The position numbers were made by a program, and so were the translations under genes. A DNA stretch of 64,000 bases from Agaribacterium sp. ZY112 (GTDB lineage Bacteria > Pseudomonadota > Gammaproteobacteria > Pseudomonadales > Cellvibrionaceae), in assembly GCF_041346925.1 (NCBI RefSeq), contig NZ_CP166840.1, positions 3,281,001-3,345,000 on the forward strand, written 5' to 3'. A model generated the notes under the pieces. The model worked only from the letters and a program-made list of their open reading frames with translations. It was not told the DNA's origin and did not search any database. Positions within the stretch are counted from its first letter, which is position 1, and each line of letters starts with the position of its first letter. Shown piece after piece: positions 9,445-17,300 of the stretch.

Positions 9445-9468
9445 CTACTGACACCCTATTGTCAGTAG
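9445..9468. promoter_or_regulatory. Perfect 9-bp inverted repeat, operator or bidirectional terminator
   Basis: CTACTGACA and TGTCAGTAG flank a six-base centre. T-rich tracts stand on both sides (TTTTATTT on +, TATTTT on -), so it could stop transcription both ways, including read-through from the transposase gene. It is also the size and symmetry of a repressor operator, 69 bp before the VOC start. Confidence 0.5.
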
Positions 9469-9538
9469 TGTTTTATTTGAAGAATAAGGGCGGGAAAAGT
9501 GAGTTCCTTATTGGATTATTCGGATGTATGAGAATAGG

Positions 9539-9549
9539 TAAAGGCTAGA
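9539..9549. repeat. 11-bp match to the transposase-flanking repeat
   Basis: TAAAGGCTAGA here is identical and in the same orientation to 10815-10825 and 10874-10884 inside the two 59-bp units on the other side of the transposase gene, with AATAAA nearby in each. It may be the remnant of a third copy or of an element end; 11 bases alone could be chance. Confidence 0.3.
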
Positions 9550-9787
9550 GCTTTAATAAAATTGCTGGTGCACTTTCACATTGAAGCTGGCGTATAGCAA
9601 CGTGAGATGAGTTATTACTCGGCAGTTGATCGGCTACTAATTCTAATAGTGAAGTGCGTTATCCTTCCAAAAAATAAAAGATAAAAAAACATCCACCGAC
9701 CACTTATCCATAAATTATTGCCACACGCGCCGGAAGCACATAAAACATCAAAGTTATAGCGTTCTCATAAACTTACTTTCGAAACGA

Positions 9788-10786
9788 CTACTCGCCAAGC
9801 AAGGCCTTACAGTTGCAGACACATGAAACCTGCTTTTGAGAAAAATCAGCAACAAGACTTTTTACCGAGCGACTGCGGCCGACCAAACCTTTAAAGCGGC
9901 TCTCAAATTCTGTCGCAATGCAAAGCCAGCGTTTGGCATCGATATTCAAACGTTCAAGGATGGGAGGTAGCCCTTCGGCTATAAGCCCCCTTTTTTTAGG
10001 TCTTAACTGCCTACCAGTCCAATCAAGCAGCTCAGAATAATCGCTCAAACGCCAAGGTAGGCCCTTGGGTATGTTAAGTCTTGGATTGCCTACAAACGGT
10101 AGTAAATCGGAAGTTTGTTGGCGGCGCTGATTTGGAGCTCTGGATTTTTTAGCTTTTTTGATGCGACGCCTGATGCTGGTATGCTCCGATGCCTCTGGAG
10201 TTTGAGCCATTTTTACTCTCACCGGGTTTAAATCAACATAAGCCAAGCACGCAGCTAATGCGACATCATCCAATAAAGCTTGGCTTTTATAGCGCCCTTC
10301 CCAAAATCGCCCTGTGCACTGATCTTCTGCATTGGCTTCACGGGCAATACCCTCATTAATTAACTGCATAAAGAGGCTGATGCTATAAAGGCGCTCGCGC
10401 CAATTCGCAATAATATCGCTAAGAACTTTCGCCTCCGCCTTATCTAACAACTCATCTCGAATAAAACGCTGGCTTAATAAATTGCCCTTGTATAAACGAT
10501 GCCAACGCTCAACAACGTCTTTGTCACTCCAGTTAAGCGCCTGATCACGATCAACCCTGACCACCACGTGATAGTGGTTCGACATCACCGCATAAGCACA
10601 AACATCAATGGCAAAGACCTTGGCGAGCATAAGAATACGCTCCTCGACCCACAAACGCCGGTGCTCATAATCACAACCTGTTAGTTGATCTTTGCCACAC
10701 AAAAACGCCCTACGTACACAACGGCTAACGCAGTGATAGTAAGGCGTGGCATCTAAACATATCTGTTGTTCGCGGGCTTTGGTCAT
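9788..10786 (-). CDS. IS200-like / REP-associated HUH (Y1) transposase
   Basis: A 332-residue transposase of the Y1 HUH class. The N-terminal catalytic domain opens with DATPYYHCVSRCVRRAF and has the metal-binding motif MSNHYH (H71 and H73). About 110 residues later comes AYVDLNPVR (Y183), the conserved end of the Y1 domain. A basic C-terminal extension (about 205-332) lies beyond the 130-150 residues of minimal TnpA, as in larger REP-associated tyrosine transposases. Such enzymes nick and join single-stranded DNA at hairpins. The ATG at 10786 has AAAGG eight bases upstream, and this site lies within a hairpin arm (10795-10820). Tandem 59-bp repeats lie immediately upstream. The frame is intact, so the gene may be active. 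Confidence 0.9.
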   Translation of the reverse strand: MTKAREQQICLDATPYYHCVSRCVRRAFLCGKDQLTGCDYEHRRLWVEERILMLAKVFAIDVCAYAVMSNHYHVVVRVDRDQALNWSDKDVVERWHRLYKGNLLSQRFIRDELLDKAEAKVLSDIIANWRERLYSISLFMQLINEGIAREANAEDQCTGRFWEGRYKSQALLDDVALAACLAYVDLNPVRVKMAQTPEASEHTSIRRRIKKAKKSRAPNQRRQQTSDLLPFVGNPRLNIPKGLPWRLSDYSELLDWTGRQLRPKKRGLIAEGLPPILERLNIDAKRWLCIATEFESRFKGLVGRSRSVKSLVADFSQKQVSCVCNCKALLGE

Positions 10787-10794
10787 CGAACCAA

Positions 10795-10820
10795 CCTTTA
10801 GTAAGCAAGTTAACTAAAGG
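10795..10820 (-). promoter_or_regulatory. Hairpin masking the transposase ribosome-binding site
   Basis: On the minus strand CCTTTAGT and ACTAAAGG form a perfect 8-bp stem with a 10-base loop. The second arm contains AAAGG, the only Shine-Dalgarno-like sequence before the transposase ATG (eight-base spacer). Folding would hide it. IS200 tnpA translation is known to be limited by a comparable leader hairpin. Confidence 0.6.
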
Positions 10821-10929
10821 CTAGAACGAAATAAAGAAACTACAAACTTAGTGGGTGTCCTTATTATTCTAACTAAAGGCTAGAACGAAATAAAGAAACT
10901 GTAAACTTAGTGGGTGTCCCTTTTATTCC
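10812..10929. repeat. Tandem direct repeat, two 59-bp units
   Basis: Units 10812-10870 and 10871-10929 differ at only five positions. Each starts AACTAAAGGCTAGAACG and contains CTTAGTGGGTGTCC. Unit 1 supplies one arm of the transposase leader hairpin. Unit 2 reaches the stop and last codons of the lipoprotein gene. The placement next to a HUH transposase suggests element ends or REP-type targets, but no terminal structure is proven. Confidence 0.8.
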
Positions 10930-11318
10930 ATTTTCCAACATAAACTATTAGAAACATCATTAAATACTTTATAGACATGCAACCTATGCTGAGAGTTCTT
11001 TACCCCAGAAACCTCTAGAATACCAAACACGGTTGAAAAGCTATTTAGACAATCACTTAAATCTGTCTCATTAACCCCTGCCAGCTTTATTGAACTAGAA
11101 AAATCTCTATACTTAGCAGAATCTTCCGTAAGAAAAAGCATCACATTCCCTGTTGGAGAAGAGACATAACCTTTCACCTCTACTTTCTGACCATCAAGTT
11201 CGTTATAGTTAATAAGGATGGACACAAAAGAAAGAGGGGTGATTTCTGACTTACTTTCACACCCCAACAATACGTATGTGATTGTTATAAAAAGCATAAC
11301 TCTTAAAAAATTACTCAT
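10923..11318 (-). CDS. Small lipoprotein, candidate immunity partner of the RHS protein
   Basis: A 131-residue protein of no family I can name. A lipoprotein signal ends in LLGC (C19), so the mature protein would be anchored in the envelope. The rest (LDGQKVEVKGYVSSPTG, then short beta-rich stretches, two further cysteines) suggests a small beta fold, possibly OB-like; that is inference. Its ATG overlaps the RHS stop as ATGA, so translation is coupled, the usual layout for a toxin and its immunity gene. The last codon and stop lie inside the second 59-bp repeat unit, so the C-terminus may have been reshaped by the mobile element. No direct sequence evidence for immunity function. Confidence 0.75.
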   Translation of the reverse strand: MSNFLRVMLFITITYVLLGCESKSEITPLSFVSILINYNELDGQKVEVKGYVSSPTGNVMLFLTEDSAKYRDFSSSIKLAGVNETDLSDCLNSFSTVFGILEVSGVKNSQHRLHVYKVFNDVSNSLCWKME

Positions 11319-14300
11319 TTGAACTCCACAGGCATCACAGCCCCATCAGGCTCCCAAACTGTAACCCCTCGACCACCAATCTTAGTAGTAAACACGGGAA
11401 CTTCTTCACGCGCAGCTAACCAACTCCAGTTTTTAGGGGTAGAATATTTTGATTCCGTTACAACCAATGCCTGAGCATTTTCTATAGTTGCTCTAGTATC
11501 ATAACTTCCACCAAAGAAATTAATTTTAGTACTAATGCTCCTAACCTCATATCCTTCTGGGATATCTGTTTGAGTCGAGGACATTTTATACAATCCTCCT
11601 CTCTTTTCATTTTTAATGACTATACCATTCGTTTCACCATCAAACGTAGCAACAGCTTCAGTTCTACCAATTGCATACGATACAGATCTCTTTAAACGAT
11701 CACTAGTAAATTTATAAACATCCCCACTCTCCTGATTAAAAAAGTGCGCATATGCTGCCGTCTTAGCACCATTCGCAAACTTTCCACCCGTAGCCTGACT
11801 CACTGTGCCGCCCACGGCAGAAGCAATAGCGGTTCGCCCTAAAATACTGCTAAAACCTTCGCCGCCAACCTTACTAATCACATTAGAGCTCATAAACTTA
11901 GTAAACACACCAACCATCATGCCAGTTCTAAACTCACCACCTTGAAGCTCTGATAAAACCCCTCCGCCTACACCATGAGCTGCAATATGACCTAAAGAAC
12001 CTGTTTGCCCTAGCTGATTAAACGCCCCACCAATACCACCAAATAAGGCTCCGGTTGCCGCACCTTTAAAGCCAGCCCTTAATGCATCAGCCGAATTCGC
12101 TCCCGATAAGGCTGCCATTGATACCCCACTCACAAAACCTCCTGCGGCACCAGCAACCATTCCAGCAATAAAACCACCTTTAAGAGCCCCCATGCTAACG
12201 GCCCAAGCCCCTGCAGCTCCAGCAGTCACAACAGTCAGATAAGCAACCACAATTACCGTCGCAACTGTCTTCACCTCATCCTTCGCCGCATGCCAGCGAT
12301 CACTCACCCAGTTAAAGCCACTCGGATCAATAGCGTTTAACGGATTATTCATGACATAACTATAACGGTTCAAAGACCCCGCCAAGGTCGGCGCTTGCAC
12401 AAAAGGGTCGGCCTGCATAAACCTAGCTAACTTGGCATCATAGGTACGACCATTCATGTGAATAATGCCCACTTCATCGAGCATTTCATGACCAGTAAAA
12501 CCGCGATTACTAATAGGTTCAGCTCGAGTGATATAACTGCGTTCAACATCATTTTGAAGCATGCGCTGCCATGTCATAGTGTCACGTCGAGCTCCCCACG
12601 AATCAAAAGACATGGTTTGTAGCAATGAACCAAATTCATCTAAAATTGCTGTAGTTGAGCCGAGGTGATCTTTGATCAAATAGACAAGGCGACTGCCCTG
12701 ATAAGCTTGACCATTGTAGTCCATGGTAATTAAGACGCCGCCGGGCAATGAGCGCTTCCACTGACGCAAACCACCTTCACGATATATTTTTTCCACTGAG
12801 CCAAGGTAAACAGTGGTCGTTAAATTATTATCGGCATCTATATCTACGCGACGATAACGTCGATTAGAAGAATCGTAATCAAAGTGCGTTTCATGTCCGT
12901 TTTTAGATACAGACGCGACTTTACCTGCAAGAGTGTATCCAAGATCCCTACCATCACCGGAGGTCATGCGGCCATTTTGATCGTAGCTATAACTGGTAAC
13001 CTGCCCGTTCTTGGTGACACTACAAACAGCATGAACTCCAGCGTTACAACCGGAATAACTATAGTCTCCTACATCACTTTTGTAGCTAATATTACCCAAC
13101 CCACTCGGGTCATAAGATAAATTCTGCTGATTGTTAACGCTATACTCACCGATTACCCCGCGGTAACTTGAACTAGTTAGCTGGTTAATATCATCGTAAG
13201 CATAGCTTTCTTCGATGTCGCGATATAACCCATCAAACTCAAGCCCCTTGTCATATCGTTTAAGGAGGTTGCCTACGGCATCCCAACGCATTTCCATATC
13301 TTGCACGGTAATAGGTGCAAGCCCTGCATCAGTATTCATAAAACGAATTCGACCAGAAGAACCGTCGTACTCTCTGCTTAAGCTAACATTATGCCCAAGC
13401 GTTGACTGCGTAACCTGCCCTCGAACATTAACGGCATGCACTTCATAATAAACTTCAGAGCCATCTAGATTCGTTGTTTTATAAAGATAACCGTATTCAT
13501 TGTAATGATTAAGCACAGCACCATGACTGTAATCTCGGCCTTGACGAGCTGCATCGTAACTTACTTTCACTCGACCTAACTCATCATAAAGAGTTTTACT
13601 ATAATGGGTCTCTGCCGCGACATCAGTACTTGCTGGTATAAAAGTAGATACCTCGCTACTTCGCCCTAAAGAGTCGTAACTGTAATCACGTTGAAAACCA
13701 TCACTTTTACTTTCATAAGCTAGCTTACCAAGACCGTTTGCTTTTAGGTCGTAAGTAAAATAATTAGCACTGTTCGCATTATTTAAACTGTTATTACACG
13801 TTCCAGAGTGGAAGTAATAACTTGCCGTTTTACGTCCTAAGATGTCATATGTATTTCTAAGAACCTGCCCCTCTGCATCTACCTGACAAATGAGATCGCC
13901 AAACGTGTTATACGTATAGCTCCAATCACCTGTATCTGGGTCCGACATTGATGTTTTGTTTCCAAACTCATCATAAAAAATAATGGTTTCAATACTACTA
14001 TCAGGGTGTTTAATTTTATGTAGCTTGCCACTGGCTAAATATTCGTAGCTGACTGTACTACCGTCCTCATCTCTGACCCAAACGAGGTCTCCTAAACCGT
14101 TTTTACGCTCTTCACGACGCTGTCCAAGAGGGTTGATATAGGTAGTAGTAAAACCGCTGTAGACAGTAGATACCGTTGCCGCGACACCCAGCTCACCACC
14201 GTCTTCACCAACATCACTATATGGCAACTCAACATGAAGAGGTCGACCGAATGCGTCGTAATCTGTTGTTTCTGTCCAATACTTCTCGTCATTAAAACCG

Positions 14301-17300
14301 GAACGAAAAGGCTCACTAACCTTATATGCACGTCCCTGTTTATCGTACCGCGTTACTACTGTAGATCTAACTACGCTATAGTTGTTTTTAGCGCTTGTGA
14401 TTACTCGGCCCAATGCATCAAAGCATTTTCTAGAGCGGGCCCCTGACGCATCAGTTATTACTTGGCCGTACCCAACGCAGCTAGAAGTTTCCAAGCTGGT
14501 TTCTGTTAGTACCCAAGCGCCTGTACTGTCCGCCTCATAATATTTAATGCCTAAATCTGTGTATGCCGCTGTTGCAGTAACAGCACTGCCTCCTACATAA
14601 CTCGAAGAGCGTAATGCTGCACCATACTTATTACGCTGCTCCACCTCTCCGACCAAGCGAATTTCTGCATCTTGAGCCTGAGCCTCTATTTGGAATGCAG
14701 CAAAAACACCACTGTTATTCGATGCGTTGCTACCGGTAGCCCCCGAAGGAAATGCCGTATAAGTCTTTTCAGGGAAACGGCCTGACAGAGTGTATTTAGT
14801 AAAAGCACTTAAACGGAATTCTGAACTAACACTATCCGTAGTTTTGGTAAATGCCGGGTTGCCAAAGTCATCGTAATAGTGATGTGTAGTTAAAGTTCGA
14901 TTATCACCAATTATTTTTTCTTCACACAACATTCCTGTTAACGATGTATTTATACTCGTATCGGCGACAGTACATCCCATTCCGTAGTACTGAAATTCGA
15001 CGCGTTTGGTACTGTCATTTTGAGAGCTTGCATCTGAACGATACTTATCAACTTCCGACCAAGATAACCGGCCTAAATGCTCGTAATCTGCCAAGTAGTG
15101 GTTTTGTGTAGTAACCGAAGCCAGCGTGCTTTTTACGTGACCTATTTTAGTTGTACTCACAAGCTTAGTAACATTACCCCAAGTGTCTATTTCTGTTTCA
15201 GTCTCATCGGTTACTAATTTACTACCCGAACTACTCCCATCCCCGTCTAAATCAAAATTAGCCACAGAACTGTTAGAAACATAAACTCGAAGAGGACCTA
15301 AATCTTTGGTCGACCGATAAGAAGACGGCAGCTGAATATAGTCGTTCCCGTCTCGGCTTAACCCTGCTTGACCTTCATCAACATTATGCACCCTATACGT
15401 AAAACTACTGTCATCTATTAAACCACCTTTTAACAACTGGCTCTTTACACGACTGGGCTGACCAATAAAAGGCCAGTCCTGACGATAATCCGTGCTGGTA
15501 ACAGTTTCAGTTTGTAAATTTACTTTTTCAACTTTTTTAAAGCCTAACCAACCGCGACCACCAGCCTGAACCCTCGCCTGGTGATAGACATAACGGATTT
15601 CATTCTCATTTGAATTTTGTTGATAATAAGGCGCAGTGCTTTTAATAGAAGTCACTACTGGGTAACTACCCGCAACTTCTAATATTGGCCCATGGTCAGT
15701 AATCAATGTTTTAAAAACATCACCATAACCATAACCATAATTAGAAAATGGATCGTAAAGATCGCTATAAAAACCGGCGGTATCATAATCGTGGTGGTCA
15801 CCTGAAGTAGATGAACACATATTGTCAATAATTTCTTGATTGAAAATATTAGAGGCATAAAGCTGATCAACGCAACGCTGGTAGGCATCGTTAGAAACAA
15901 CGTTTGCCGCTATATCTAACCTTCGATACTGTGAGCTCCTACCTAATGTATCCCATGACAACTTAGTACTTGAATAGATTTCTCCCCCACCATTAATGCT
16001 ATCAAGCTGCACTAGACTTCCAATTTTGGCCTCTCCAGCACGAAAGCTTGGATAAAAATCAATGCGATTGGAGCTTGCGTCAAACACAACTAAATCTAAC
16101 CATGCATCCCCATCAACATCCGAAGGTAGGTACATTTTAGACGCGTCAAAATTGCCTACACTATGAGCAAATGTAGAATAATACTGATAATTTTTAGACT
16201 GCGAATTCCACAAACTGACCTTCATTTGGTTTAAGGCATCATTACGCCAAATGATATCTAATACACCATCATCATTAAGATCAGAAAAACTTGGGGCTTG
16301 TAGCGGTTCGTCTCCTGGTATAAACGCTTCTTGTCCCGTCATTAAGCGCACGCCATCACTTCGCTTAAGTATCCATAGATTCTCAGTCGAAGACAGACCG
16401 TCCATAGGGCCATGATTGTAAATAATGTCGGTATTACCATCCGTATTCACATCGATACCCTGAACACTATTATAAAACTGCTCTAACTCGTCAAACTCAT
16501 CTGAAGATGCACTCTCTAGCACACTAAATAAATCAAAATTATTTTCACTATATGTTGCTAACTGAACACGTTGGTAGTCTAAATCAGTAAGGGTCTCTCT
16601 ACCGGAGTGATCTGTGCTAACCCTAAAAAGTGCTTCGAGGGTAATAACATCAACCAAACCATCTCCATTTAAATCACCAATAGGCCTTAGCTTTTTCACC
16701 TTCCAGATGCGTTCTTCGCCATTAGTTAATGTATAACGATAATCACTTCCGCTTCGAGATGGGTAATCTGACTGTTCAACAAAACCATAATAATGCGCAC
16801 TTTCTATACTGCCTACACCCGCCTCAAGTTCCCACATTCTTTCAGTAGACATGGCATTAAGAAAACCATCACCATCAAAATCAGCTAAAGCGACCTCACC
16901 AGAAAACGGAAATTCGTATTGGTTTGCTACCCCACTCAAGCCCCAAGATCCAAGGTTGCTTTCATCAGGCTTTGCTAGGAATAATCTCCAATCATCTCCA
17001 GACTTGACAGCTAAATCTGTACGGCCATCTAGATTGACATCAACTGGCACCATGTTCGTTTTATCGTTACCACTGGCCGCATTGAACCTAGCAAGGTAGG
17101 TTTTTTCGCCGATACCAGAAGAAGAGGATAAGGCATAATATATTTTGTCATACGCCCCGTCCCTCTCACTCCATACAACGTCAGATATGCTATTGCCATC
17201 AATATCTAATAGAGTAAATTCTGGAGCCTGACTAACACCAGAAGCAAGAGTAATACTTGCGTTGCTTGTACTATCAACCCAGCTAGAGCTACCAGGTCCA

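Larger units (their letters stand above)
9421..9787. other. Gene-free, AT-rich stretch between VOC gene and transposase
   Basis: No credible coding sequence. It holds the 9445-9468 inverted repeat and an 11-base match (TAAAGGCTAGA, 9539-9549) to the tandem repeat on the far side of the transposase. Otherwise nothing was recognised. Confidence 0.5.

Noticed and set aside
10812..10929. CRISPR-like array
   Set aside because: There are only two units and they are contiguous, with no spacers and no cas genes. It is a tandem duplication.
14092..14446. Small open frames on both strands inside the RHS gene
   Set aside because: The long RHS frame is continuous with recognisable YD repeats here; the small frames are shadows.
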